DNA from: Streptomyces formicae
GTDB lineage: Bacteria > Actinomycetota > Actinomycetes > Streptomycetales > Streptomycetaceae
Reading direction: 5' to 3'
DNA: 64,000 nt
Assembly (NCBI RefSeq): GCF_002556545.1
Contig: NZ_CP022685.1
Coordinates: 5,930,001 to 5,994,000 of the forward strand
Shown here: positions 53,071 through 62,169 of the stretch, one piece after another
How positions within the stretch are numbered: the first letter of the stretch is position 1
Layout of the letters: every line of letters begins with the position of its first letter
The notes under the pieces: model-generated
What the model saw: only the letters and a program-made list of their open reading frames with translations
The model's database searches: none
What the model was told of the DNA's origin: nothing
Program-made: the position numbers and the translations under genes

Positions 53071-53661
53071 TCAGACGGTCGTGACGACGTCGTCGTAGGC
53101 GAGGCGCGGGGAGCGCGGGAACCAGGCGTCGTCGCCCGGCTTGCCGATGTTGACGACCATCAGCGGGGTGTGGTCGTCGTCCAGGAACTCCTTCTGGACA
53201 CCGGCGAAGTCGAAGCCGGTCATCGGGCCTGCGGCCAGGCCGGCGGCGCGCACGCCGACGATGAAGTACGCGGCCTGGAGGCCGGCGTTGAGCGCGGCGG
53301 CCTGCTCGCGGACCGGACGCTCGGAGAAGAAGGCGTCCTTGGCCTGCGGGAAGTGCGGGAACAGCGCCGGGAGCTCCTCGTGGAACTCGTTGTCGGCGGA
53401 GAGGATCGCGACGAGCGGCGCGGTGGCGGTCTTCGGCCGGTTGCCCTCGGCCATGTGCGCGACCAGGCGCTCGCGGGCCTCGGGCGAGCGGACCAGGGTG
53501 ACGCGCAGCGGCGACTGGTTGAAGGCGGTCGGGCCGTACTTGACCAGGTCGTAGATCGCCTGAACCTGCTCGTCGGAGACCGGCTCGTCGGTGAAGGTGT
53601 TCGCGGTGCGGGCCTCGCGGAAGAGCAGGTCCTGGGCGGCGGGGTCAAGGGCGAGAGACAT
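53071..53661 (-). CDS. Nitroreductase family, malonic semialdehyde reductase (RutE)-like
   Basis: 196 residues from ATG 53661 (AAGG seven bases upstream). FMN-dependent nitroreductase fold: LFREARTANTFTDEPVSDEQ, YDLVKYGPTAFNQSPLRVTLV (FMN phosphate binding), NAGLQAAYFIVGVRAAGLAAGPMTGFD and the terminal VNIGKPG. This subgroup reduces malonic semialdehyde or quinones. No rut genes are nearby. Confidence 0.9.
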   Translation of the reverse strand: MSLALDPAAQDLLFREARTANTFTDEPVSDEQVQAIYDLVKYGPTAFNQSPLRVTLVRSPEARERLVAHMAEGNRPKTATAPLVAILSADNEFHEELPALFPHFPQAKDAFFSERPVREQAAALNAGLQAAYFIVGVRAAGLAAGPMTGFDFAGVQKEFLDDDHTPLMVVNIGKPGDDAWFPRSPRLAYDDVVTTV

Positions 53662-53809
53662 GATCAACCTTCTCGATACGTACGGGGGTGTCTGCCATGC
53701 CCGTTTCCGGGCTTGCGTCCATGACACTACGCCGTCACTGTTCAACTTTCAACCAAAGCTGGGGCTGCGTGATCCGCCTCACAGGGGCGCAGGTCAGGGT
53801 GGTGCCGTC

Positions 53810-54067
53810 TCAGGAGTCGGCGTCGTCCTCCGGGTCGCCGTCCGCCTCCGGAGCCGCGAGCGCCGCGTCCAGGCGGGCGCGGGCGCCGTCCAGCCAGCGG
53901 CGGCAGATCTTCGACAGCTCCTCGCCGCGCTCCCACAGGGCCAGCGACTCCTCCAGGGTCGTGCCACCGGCCTCCAGGCGGCGCACCACCTCGATGAGTT
54001 CGTCCCGCGCCTGCTCGTAGCCGAGGGCGTCCGCCGGGCCCGCGGCCTCGTCCGTTGTGCTGGTCAT
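53810..54067 (-). CDS. xseB: Exodeoxyribonuclease VII small subunit
   Basis: 85 residues. The XseB coiled hairpin is clear: LGYEQARDELIEVVRRLEAGGTTLEESLALWERGEEL. Acidic C-terminal tail. It lies nine bases after xseA and pairs with it in degradation of single-stranded DNA ends. Confidence 0.95.
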   Translation of the reverse strand: MTSTTDEAAGPADALGYEQARDELIEVVRRLEAGGTTLEESLALWERGEELSKICRRWLDGARARLDAALAAPEADGDPEDDADS

Positions 54068-54076
54068 GAGCCCACC

Positions 54077-55294
54077 CTAAATGTCGTCCTGTGTGGTTCG
54101 TACGGTGAATTCGCCCCCGGCGACGCGGGCCCGCAACTCCTCGTCGGCGCCCACCTCTTCGGGGTCGCGGACCACGGAGCCGTCCGTCTTCTGCAGCACC
54201 GCGTACCCCCGCTGGAGGGTCGCGGCGGGGGAGAGGGCCACCACGCGCGCGTGGGTGTGCGTCAGCTCGGAGCCCGCCCGGTCCAGGAGGTGCCCGAGCG
54301 TGCGGCGGCTGCGGTCGACGAGCGCGGCCACCTGCTCCTCGCGCTCCTCGATCATCCGGTGCGGATGCTCCATCGAGGGCCTGGCCAGGGCGTGCGCGAG
54401 GCCGCGCTCCTCGCGGTCGAGGTAGGCGTCCACGCTGCGCCGCGCGCGGTCCCGCAGCCACCGCACGCGCTCGTACTCCTCGCCGACGTCCGGCACGACC
54501 TTCTTGGCCGCGTCGGTCGGCGTGGAGGCGCGCAGGTCGGCCACGTGGTCGAGCAGGGGGTTGTCCGGTTCGTGGCCGATCGCCGACACGACGGGCGTAC
54601 GACAGGACGCCACCGCCCGCACCAGCTGCTCGTCCGAGAACGGCAGCAGGTCCTCCACGCTGCCGCCGCCCCGCGCCACGATGATCACGTCGACCGCGTC
54701 GAGCGCGTCGAGGTCCTGCACGGCCTGGACGACCTGCGGCACCGCGTGCACGCCCTGGACGGGCACGTTGCGCACCTCGAAGCGGACGGCGGGCCAGCGG
54801 TGGCGCGCGTTCTCCAAAACGTCGCGCTCGGCGGCCGACGCGCGGCCCGTGACGAGCCCGATGAGCTGCGGCAGGAAGGGCAGCGTCTTCTTGCGCTCGG
54901 GCGCGAAGAGCCCCTCGGCTGCCAGGCTCTTCTTCAACTGCTCGATCCGCGCGAGCAGTTCACCGACGCCGACCGGCTTTATCTCCGCGGCCCGCAGGGA
55001 GAGCTGGCCACGCGGCGCGTACCACTCGGGCTTGGCGTGCACCACGACGCGCGCGCCCTCGGAGACGACGTCCGCCACGGCGTCGAACACCTGGCGGTAA
55101 CAGGTCACGCTCACCGAGATGTCGTGCGACGGGTCGCGCAGCGTCATGAAGACGACGCCCGCGCCCGGCCTGCGGGACAGCTGCGTGATCTGCCCCTCGA
55201 CCCAGATGGCACCGAGCCGGTCGATCCAGCCGCCGATGAGGCGTGACACCTCCCCGACGGGTAGCGGGGTGTCCGCGGACGTGTTGAGAGCCAT
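54077..55294 (-). CDS. xseA: Exodeoxyribonuclease VII large subunit
   Basis: 405 residues. N-terminal OB fold (about 25-105: [45 protein letters not shown]), then the catalytic domain with [46 protein letters not shown] and [17 protein letters not shown], a helical region, and the C-terminal [13 protein letters not shown] strand. Forms an operon with xseB. Confidence 0.96.
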   Translation of the reverse strand: MALNTSADTPLPVGEVSRLIGGWIDRLGAIWVEGQITQLSRRPGAGVVFMTLRDPSHDISVSVTCYRQVFDAVADVVSEGARVVVHAKPEWYAPRGQLSLRAAEIKPVGVGELLARIEQLKKSLAAEGLFAPERKKTLPFLPQLIGLVTGRASAAERDVLENARHRWPAVRFEVRNVPVQGVHAVPQVVQAVQDLDALDAVDVIIVARGGGSVEDLLPFSDEQLVRAVASCRTPVVSAIGHEPDNPLLDHVADLRASTPTDAAKKVVPDVGEEYERVRWLRDRARRSVDAYLDREERGLAHALARPSMEHPHRMIEEREEQVAALVDRSRRTLGHLLDRAGSELTHTHARVVALSPAATLQRGYAVLQKTDGSVVRDPEEVGADEELRARVAGGEFTVRTTQDDI

Positions 55295-55373
55295 GTGGTG
55301 AGCGTAGTCGGCGGGTGTGACACGGACGCCGTGTCTTGGGGTGGGCGTGTGCGGTCGCTTCTGCGCGGGTCGC

Positions 55374-55426
55374 TCTGGGCTGGGCGCGCAGTTCCCCGCG
55401 CCCCTTGCGGGGCCCTTACGGGGCGC
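55374..55426 (-). repeat. Dispersed hairpin element, copy D
   Basis: On the minus strand GCGCCCCGTAAGGGCCCCGC, AAGGGGCGCGGGGAACTGCG, CGCCCAGCCC. The TAA stop codon of the APC permease is inside the first hairpin, so the element supplies the end of that gene. Confidence 0.8.
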
Positions 55427-56810
55427 TCGGCTCGCGGCGTCCGCGCCTCTGTACGAAGAGGACCACCAGGCCCACCGCCAGCCAGATCGCGCCGACCACC
55501 TGCGCGGATCCGGCCGCCTCCCAGATGACCGCCACCACGATCGCCGCGCCCAGGACGGGGATGAGGATGTGCCGCCACCAGCTGAACCCCGCGTCGCGCT
55601 GGCGCACCGCGAACCAGCCCACCACGCTCGCGTGCAGCAGCAGGAACGCGGTGAGCGCGCCGATGTCGACCACCGACACCAGGTGGTCCATCCCGTCGTC
55701 CCGCCGGGCCGCCCACACCGCGGCGACCATCGTGACCACGGCCGCGCACAGCAGCGCGATCCGCGGCGTCCCTGAGTCCGTCCTGGACAGGGCCTTGGGC
55801 AGCCGCCGGTCCCGCGCCATGGCGAACAGCAGCCGTCCGGCCGCGGCCTGCCCCGCGAGCGCGGCGAACGCCGCCCCGATCGCCTTGCTGACCGCCACCA
55901 GCTTGGACAGCCACACTCCGGAGGCCGCCTCCGACGTGTCGTAGAAAGCCGTCCCCTGCTTGGCCGGGTCCGCCGCGAGCTCGGCCGACGACAGCGGCTC
56001 GAGGAGCGCCACCAGGTACGTCTGGAGGATGAACAGGAAGCCCGCGAGCGCGAGACAGATCAGCACGGCGCGCGCGACCTTCGCCGAGCCGCCCGTCACT
56101 TCCTCGGCGAAGGTCGCGATCGCGTCGAAGCCCAGATAGGACAGGACGGCGATCGACACCGCGCCGACCACCGCCGACAGCGCGAACGCGCCCTGCGAAC
56201 CGTCACCGGTCAGCGGCGAGAGCCAGCCCCGCCGGGCCCCGTCCTGGACGAGCACGACGACGGCCGCGACCACGAAGACCAGCAGGACCACGACCTCCAT
56301 CGCGAGCACCGCGAAGCCGACCCGCGCGGCCGCCCGTACGCCCCACAGGTTCAGCGCCGTGGTGATGAGCACGGCGAGCGCCGTCCACACCCACCGCGAC
56401 ACCGAGGGGACCAGCGAGTTCATCGCGATGCCGGAGAAGAGATAGGCGACCGCGGGGATGAGGAGGTAGTCGAGCATCGCCATCCACCCGGCGATGAAAC
56501 CGGGCCCGTTCCCGAGCCCCACGCGCGCGTAGGCGAACACGGAGCCCGCCAGGGGGACCACCCGCACCATCTGCGCGTAGCTGAACGCGGTGAACGCCAT
56601 CGCGACCGTGGCGATCAGATAGACGAGGGCGACCGCGCCGTGCGACTTCGCGTCGAGCGTCCCGAAGACACCGACCGGGGCCATCGGAGCGATGAAGAGC
56701 AGGCCGTAGACCACGAGGTCCCGGAAGCCCAGACTTCGCCGCAGCCCTTCGCCATCGGCGGGTGTGGCGCCCCCTGCGGGGACTCCGGTACTTGCGGACT
56801 GTCCGGACAT
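55416..56810 (-). CDS. APC superfamily amino-acid permease
   Basis: 464 residues, 12 membrane helices. Family features: [28 protein letters not shown] (helix 1 with unwound Pro/Gly region), [43 protein letters not shown], and [19 protein letters not shown] in helix 6. It imports an amino acid or amine by proton coupling. The last residues (SAP) and the stop fall in a dispersed repeat. Confidence 0.9.
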   Translation of the reverse strand: MSGQSASTGVPAGGATPADGEGLRRSLGFRDLVVYGLLFIAPMAPVGVFGTLDAKSHGAVALVYLIATVAMAFTAFSYAQMVRVVPLAGSVFAYARVGLGNGPGFIAGWMAMLDYLLIPAVAYLFSGIAMNSLVPSVSRWVWTALAVLITTALNLWGVRAAARVGFAVLAMEVVVLLVFVVAAVVVLVQDGARRGWLSPLTGDGSQGAFALSAVVGAVSIAVLSYLGFDAIATFAEEVTGGSAKVARAVLICLALAGFLFILQTYLVALLEPLSSAELAADPAKQGTAFYDTSEAASGVWLSKLVAVSKAIGAAFAALAGQAAAGRLLFAMARDRRLPKALSRTDSGTPRIALLCAAVVTMVAAVWAARRDDGMDHLVSVVDIGALTAFLLLHASVVGWFAVRQRDAGFSWWRHILIPVLGAAIVVAVIWEAAGSAQVVGAIWLAVGLVVLFVQRRGRREPSAP

Positions 56811-56861
56811 GGTGCCTCCGTAGATCTACGCAGGCCCCCAGTCTCTCCAAGAAGGCGATCT

Positions 56862-56888
56862 TTGACGCGTTGAACGCGGCCTTACGAT
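56862..56888 (+). promoter_or_regulatory. ispH: Candidate promoter of ispH
   Basis: TTGACG (56862-56867) and TACGAT (56883-56888) with a 15-base spacer; the -10 ends seven bases before ATG 56896, so the mRNA would be leaderless. Confidence 0.45.
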
Positions 56889-56895
56889 GGTGGGT

Positions 56896-57879
56896 ATGAC
56901 TGCAACGCCTGGCACCCGCCGTGTCCTGCTCGCCGCTCCCCGTGGCTACTGCGCGGGCGTGGACCGTGCCGTGATCGCCGTCGAGAAGGCCCTGGAGCAG
57001 TACGGGGCCCCGATCTACGTCCGCCACGAGATCGTCCACAACAAGTACGTGGTGCAGACCCTGGAGAAGAAGGGCGCCATCTTCGTCGACCAGACGGTGG
57101 AGGTCCCCGAGGGCTCCATCGTGATGTTCTCGGCGCACGGCGTGGCCCCGACCGTCCACGCGGAGGCCGCGGAGCGCAAGCTCGCCACCATCGACGCCAC
57201 CTGCCCGCTGGTCACCAAGGTCCACAAGGAAGCGGTCCGGTTCGCCAAGGAGGACTACGACATCCTCCTGATCGGGCACGAGGGCCACGAGGAAGTCATC
57301 GGCACGTCCGGCGAGGCGCCCGACCACATCACGCTGGTCGACGGCCCCGACGACGTGGCGAACGTCGAGGTCCGCGACCCCGACAAGGTCGTCTGGCTCT
57401 CCCAGACCACCCTCTCCGTGGACGAGACCATGGAGACGGTCGACGCCCTCAAGGGCAAGTACCCGAACCTCCTCTCGCCGCCCAGCGACGACATCTGCTA
57501 CGCCACGCAGAACCGCCAGATCGCGGTGAAGAAGCTCGCCGAGGACGCCGAGCTCGTCATCGTCGTCGGCTCCAAGAACTCCTCGAACTCGATCCGCATG
57601 GTCGAGGTCGCCCTGGAGGCGGGCACGCCCGCGTCGCACCTGGTGGACAACGCCGAGGAGATCGACGAGGCCTGGCTGGAGGGCGTGACCACGGTCGGCC
57701 TGACCTCCGGCGCCTCCGTGCCGGACGTCCTGGTGGACGGCGTCATCGAATGGCTGGCCGAGCGCGGGTACGGCGACGTGGAGACCGTGAAGACCGCCGA
57801 GGAGTCGATCACCTTCTCGCTGCCCAAGGAGCTCCGCAGGGACCTGCGCGCCGAGGCGGCCGAGCTGTCACAGCGGTGA
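56896..57879 (+). CDS. ispH: 4-hydroxy-3-methylbut-2-enyl diphosphate reductase
   Basis: 327 residues from ATG 56896 (GTG/ATG codons nine bases upstream would overlap the likely -10 box). The three iron-sulphur cysteines are in [24 protein letters not shown] and [14 protein letters not shown]; the substrate-binding [17 protein letters not shown] and [15 protein letters not shown] are intact. Last step of the MEP isoprenoid pathway. Divergent from the APC permease. Confidence 0.97.
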   Translation: MTATPGTRRVLLAAPRGYCAGVDRAVIAVEKALEQYGAPIYVRHEIVHNKYVVQTLEKKGAIFVDQTVEVPEGSIVMFSAHGVAPTVHAEAAERKLATIDATCPLVTKVHKEAVRFAKEDYDILLIGHEGHEEVIGTSGEAPDHITLVDGPDDVANVEVRDPDKVVWLSQTTLSVDETMETVDALKGKYPNLLSPPSDDICYATQNRQIAVKKLAEDAELVIVVGSKNSSNSIRMVEVALEAGTPASHLVDNAEEIDEAWLEGVTTVGLTSGASVPDVLVDGVIEWLAERGYGDVETVKTAEESITFSLPKELRRDLRAEAAELSQR

Positions 57880-57893
57880 CCGCCCCGTAACGT
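57865..57893 (+). promoter_or_regulatory. ppgK: Candidate promoter of ppgK inside the ispH 3' end
   Basis: CTGTCA (57865-57870), 17-base spacer, TAACGT (57888-57893); ATG 57901 follows seven bases later without a ribosome site, which suggests a leaderless transcript. Confidence 0.45.
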
Positions 57894-57900
57894 GGGGTCC

Positions 57901-58644
57901 ATGCAGATCTTCGGTGTGGACATCGGCGGATCAGGGATCAAGGGCGCTCCCGTGGACCTGGACCGCGGAGACCTGACGGCGGAACGGCACAAGGTACTGA
58001 CCCCGCATCCAGCCACCCCCGACGCGGTGGTCGGCGGCGTCCGCGAGGTCGTCGACCACTTCGGCTGGTCGGGGCCCGTCGGCGCGACCTTCCCCGGCGT
58101 GATCACGGACGGCACGGCGCGCACGGCGGCCAACGTCGACAAGAGCTGGATCGGCACGGACATCCAGTCCCTGGTCTCGGCACGCCTCGGCGGCGTCCCC
58201 GTCACGGTCCTGAACGACGCGGACGCGGCGGGCGTCGCCGAGATGCACTTCGGCGCGGGCGTCGGCCGCACCGGCACGGTCATCCTGCTCACCTTCGGCA
58301 CGGGCATCGGCAGCGCGCTGTTCACCGGCGGCCGCCTGGTGCCGAACACCGAGCTCGGCCACCTGGAGCTGCACGGCCACGACGCCGAGAAGCGGGCCTC
58401 CTCCAAGGCCCGCGAGGACGAGGACCTCAGCTGGGAGCACTGGGCCAGGCGCGTCCAGAAGTACCTGGCACACGTGGAGATGCTGTTCTCGCCCGAGCTG
58501 TTCATCATCGGCGGCGGCGTGAGCCGCAAGGCACACAAGTTCCTGCCGCTGATCGAGGGCATCAGGGCGGAGGTCGTCCCGGCCCAGCTGCAGAACAACG
58601 CGGGGATCGTGGGGGCGGCGATGGCGGCGGCGGGCAAGGCGTAG
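57901..58644 (+). CDS. ppgK: Polyphosphate glucokinase
   Basis: 247 residues. ROK-type ASKHA kinase with the polyphosphate-glucokinase signature [16 protein letters not shown] at the N-terminus, glucose-binding [14 protein letters not shown] (catalytic Asp), [15 protein letters not shown] phosphate loop and [11 protein letters not shown]. It phosphorylates glucose with polyphosphate or ATP. It lies 21 bases after ispH. Confidence 0.95.
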   Translation: MQIFGVDIGGSGIKGAPVDLDRGDLTAERHKVLTPHPATPDAVVGGVREVVDHFGWSGPVGATFPGVITDGTARTAANVDKSWIGTDIQSLVSARLGGVPVTVLNDADAAGVAEMHFGAGVGRTGTVILLTFGTGIGSALFTGGRLVPNTELGHLELHGHDAEKRASSKAREDEDLSWEHWARRVQKYLAHVEMLFSPELFIIGGGVSRKAHKFLPLIEGIRAEVVPAQLQNNAGIVGAAMAAAGKA

Positions 58645-58667
58645 GCCCGGGCCCAGGACCGCCCCGG

Positions 58668-59327
58668 CTACGCGGTAGGCAGGCGCTTCCCAGGGGCGGC
58701 CCCCTGTGCCGGATGCCCCTGGCGCCCCTGGCGTCGCTGTGCCACCAGCCGGACCTTGCGTACGGTCACGACGATCCCGGCGACGAGCGTGCCGCCGTAC
58801 AGCCACCCCGCGTGCAGCGCGAGGGACGTCACGAGCCCCATGAAGTGGCCGCCGAACCCGCCGGTGCCCCCGGAGATCGGCAGGATCCCCGTGGCGAAGG
58901 CGATCGGCACAGCGATCGGCGCGGTGATCAGGTCGGCGGGGCGCACCCAGAACGCGGTGAGCGCGGCCACCGGCAGGAACAGCACGCCGTAGGTGACGGC
59001 GGACTCGCCGACGAGCAGCCAGATCAGGCAGGCGAGCAGGAACATCACCGCCGAGCAGAAGAGCCCGCTGCCGAGCCCGGTGAGCCGCGGGTTCGGCACC
59101 CGGCGCAGCGTCCGGTACAGGGGCGTTCTGCGCAGGGCGAGGACGAACGGCGGGACGGGGCGGCGGGGACGTGCCGCGGCCCGGTAGACCGTCGCGGACT
59201 CGGCGGACCGCTCGGCCGACCGGTCGGTGGGGCCGCCTTGCGGAGGCAACGGCGCGGTGCGCCGCTGCCGGGCCTTGGGGGTGGCCTTCTGCGCGGACTG
59301 AGGGGGACGAGTCCTGTGTTGCTCCAC
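58668..59327 (-). CDS. DUF6542-type membrane protein
   Basis: 219 residues. Basic, Pro-rich cytoplasmic N-terminus (about 1-75), then four hydrophobic helices (LFCSAVMFLLACLIWLLVG, YGVLFLPVAALTAFWV, LITAPIAVPIAFATGIL, GLVTSLALHAGWLYGGTLVAGIVVTV) and a basic tail. I recognise it as the protein usually found between ppgK and ychF in Streptomyces; function unknown. A 17-base palindrome sits 17 bases upstream of its start. Confidence 0.8.
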   Translation of the reverse strand: MEQHRTRPPQSAQKATPKARQRRTAPLPPQGGPTDRSAERSAESATVYRAAARPRRPVPPFVLALRRTPLYRTLRRVPNPRLTGLGSGLFCSAVMFLLACLIWLLVGESAVTYGVLFLPVAALTAFWVRPADLITAPIAVPIAFATGILPISGGTGGFGGHFMGLVTSLALHAGWLYGGTLVAGIVVTVRKVRLVAQRRQGRQGHPAQGAAPGKRLPTA

Positions 59328-59343
59328 CGGACCAACCTAGGTC

Positions 59344-59360
59344 GGTTCCCGTACGGAACC
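59344..59360. promoter_or_regulatory. Palindrome upstream of the DUF6542 gene
   Basis: GGTTCC, CGTAC, GGAACC: perfect 6-base arms, centred 25 bases before the DUF6542 start. Candidate operator. TAGACT near 59448 is a possible -10 of the divergent ychF. Confidence 0.45.
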
Positions 59361-59524
59361 GTGCGCGGGACACGCGCTTTGGCCGAGCTTGGCCATGCGT
59401 TCGATACGTAGCCGGTACGGAGACGGGGGCCTGGCCCGCACGCCGTAGACTGGGGGATCGCCCCACGGTCGCTACGGCCCTCCGGGCCGTCCACCCACAG
59501 CCCTCACGTACGGGAAGTCGCAAC

Positions 59525-60605
<1,081 letters not shown>

Positions 60606-60613
<8 letters not shown>

Positions 60614-60658
60614 CCACCCCCCTGCCGAGATGTAGCCATCTCGCTCCTGAGGTGTAGC
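60606..60658 (+). repeat. Imperfect repeats at the ychF stop
   Basis: CGTGTAGCCA (60607), GATGTAGCCA (~60629) and GGTGTAGCAA (60651) are spaced about 22 bases apart; the first TAG is the ychF stop. Confidence 0.55.
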
Positions 60659-60690
60659 AAAGGGCCGGACTCTCCCGAGTCCGGCCCTTT
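60659..60690 (+). terminator. ychF: Terminator after ychF
   Basis: A 14-base perfect stem AAAGGGCCGGACTC / GAGTCCGGCCCTTT with a TCCC loop ending in TTT. Confidence 0.85.
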
Positions 60691-60753
60691 CCCGTCGCCC
60701 GAGAAGGCCGATACCCGCCGGGAAACCCGTCGCCGCATGGGCAGACTCCCCGC

Positions 60754-62166
60754 ATGGACATCTGCCTGCTGGACGCCACCGAGCTCGTACGTCTCGTTCG
60801 TCGCCGGGAGCTTTCGGCGCGGGAGGTGGTCGCGGCTCATCTGGCGCGGATCGAGCGGGTCAATCCCGTCGTCAACGCCATCGTGACGCTCGATGGGGAC
60901 GGGGCGCTCGCCGCTGCGGCCGCTGCTGATGAGCGGGTCGTGCGTGGGGTGGAGCCCGGGCCCCTGCACGGGCTTCCCATCGCCTTCAAGGACACGCATC
61001 TCACGCGAGGCATGCGCACCACGCAGGGGTCGCCGTTGCTCGCCGACTTCGTGCCCGATGAGGATGAACTGCTCGTGCAGCGCATCGAGTTGGGTGGTGC
61101 GATTCGGGTGGGGAAGACCAACATTCCCGAGTTCGCCGCCGGGTCGCACACCTTCAATCCTGTTTTTGGGGCCACGCATAATCCGTACGGGCTCGATCGC
61201 AGTGCGGGGGGCAGCAGTGGGGGCGCGGCCGCCGCGCTCGCCGCCGGGCTTCAGCCGATCGCCGACGGCAGTGACATGGGTGGTTCGCTGCGCAATCCGG
61301 CCTCCTTCTGCAATGTCGTCGGGCTGCGTACGACGCCGGGGCGCGTGCCCGTCTACCCGGCGCTCGATCTGTGGGGGAGCCTGACCGTCGCCGGGCCGAT
61401 GGGGCGTACCGTCGCCGATGTCGCGCTGTTGCTCTCGGTGATGGCCGGGCCCGATCCGCGGTGTCCGCTCTCGTTGGAGACGCCCGGAGAGGTGTTCCGT
61501 GCGCCTCTAGAGCGTGATCTGAGAGGGCTGCGGGTCGCCTGGGCGCCCGATCTCGGGGGGAGGGTGCCCGTCGATCCGGATGTGCGCGCCGTGGTCGACG
61601 AACAGGCCAAGGTCTTCGAGGAGTTGGGGTGTCATGTGGAGGAGGCGTGCCCTGATCTCGACGGGGCCGATGAGGTGTTCCGTACGTTGCGTGCGCAGGC
61701 CTTCGAGCAGTCGCTCGGGGTGTTCTTGGAGGCGTCGCCCGGCGCGCTCAAGCCGAGCCTCGTGTGGAACATCGAGGAGGGGCGCAAGCTCACCGGCGCC
61801 GACCTCGCCCGTGCCACCACCGAGCGCACCCGCATTCATCTCGCGGTGGCCCGCTTCTTGGAGCGGTACGACGTGCTGCTCGCTCCGGTGAGTCAAGTGG
61901 CGCCATTTCCCGTCGAGTTGGAGTATCCGGTCGTCGTCGACGGGCAGCCGCAGCACACCTACATCGACTGGATGCGCTCGGCGTACCTCTTCTCCGTGCC
62001 CGCCACGCCCGCGCTCTCTGTGCCCGCCGGGTTCACGTCCGACGGGCTCCCTGTCGGGTTGCAGATCGTCGGACCCTCGCGCGCCGATCGGGCCGTCCTT
62101 GAAGTCGGCGCCGCCTACGAGGCCGCGACCGGGCACGGGAGGCGCAGGCCGCAACTGCCTGAGTGA
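60754..62166 (+). CDS. Amidase signature family hydrolase
   Basis: 470 residues. Catalytic triad Ser-cisSer-Lys: Lys in LPIAFKDTHLTRG near residue 78, GGSSGGAAAALAAG (cis-Ser) and SDMGGSLRNPASFCNVVGLR (nucleophile Ser). Typical six-residue GxSxG-free AS fold. It cleaves a small amide; not GatA, since no gatC/gatB is adjacent. Codon use is less GC-rich at third positions than neighbours (more GAT, CAT, GGT), suggesting weaker selection or later acquisition. Stops three bases before the convergent GH65 gene. Confidence 0.92.
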   Translation: MDICLLDATELVRLVRRRELSAREVVAAHLARIERVNPVVNAIVTLDGDGALAAAAAADERVVRGVEPGPLHGLPIAFKDTHLTRGMRTTQGSPLLADFVPDEDELLVQRIELGGAIRVGKTNIPEFAAGSHTFNPVFGATHNPYGLDRSAGGSSGGAAAALAAGLQPIADGSDMGGSLRNPASFCNVVGLRTTPGRVPVYPALDLWGSLTVAGPMGRTVADVALLLSVMAGPDPRCPLSLETPGEVFRAPLERDLRGLRVAWAPDLGGRVPVDPDVRAVVDEQAKVFEELGCHVEEACPDLDGADEVFRTLRAQAFEQSLGVFLEASPGALKPSLVWNIEEGRKLTGADLARATTERTRIHLAVARFLERYDVLLAPVSQVAPFPVELEYPVVVDGQPQHTYIDWMRSAYLFSVPATPALSVPAGFTSDGLPVGLQIVGPSRADRAVLEVGAAYEAATGHGRRRPQLPE

Positions 62167-62169
62167 GCG

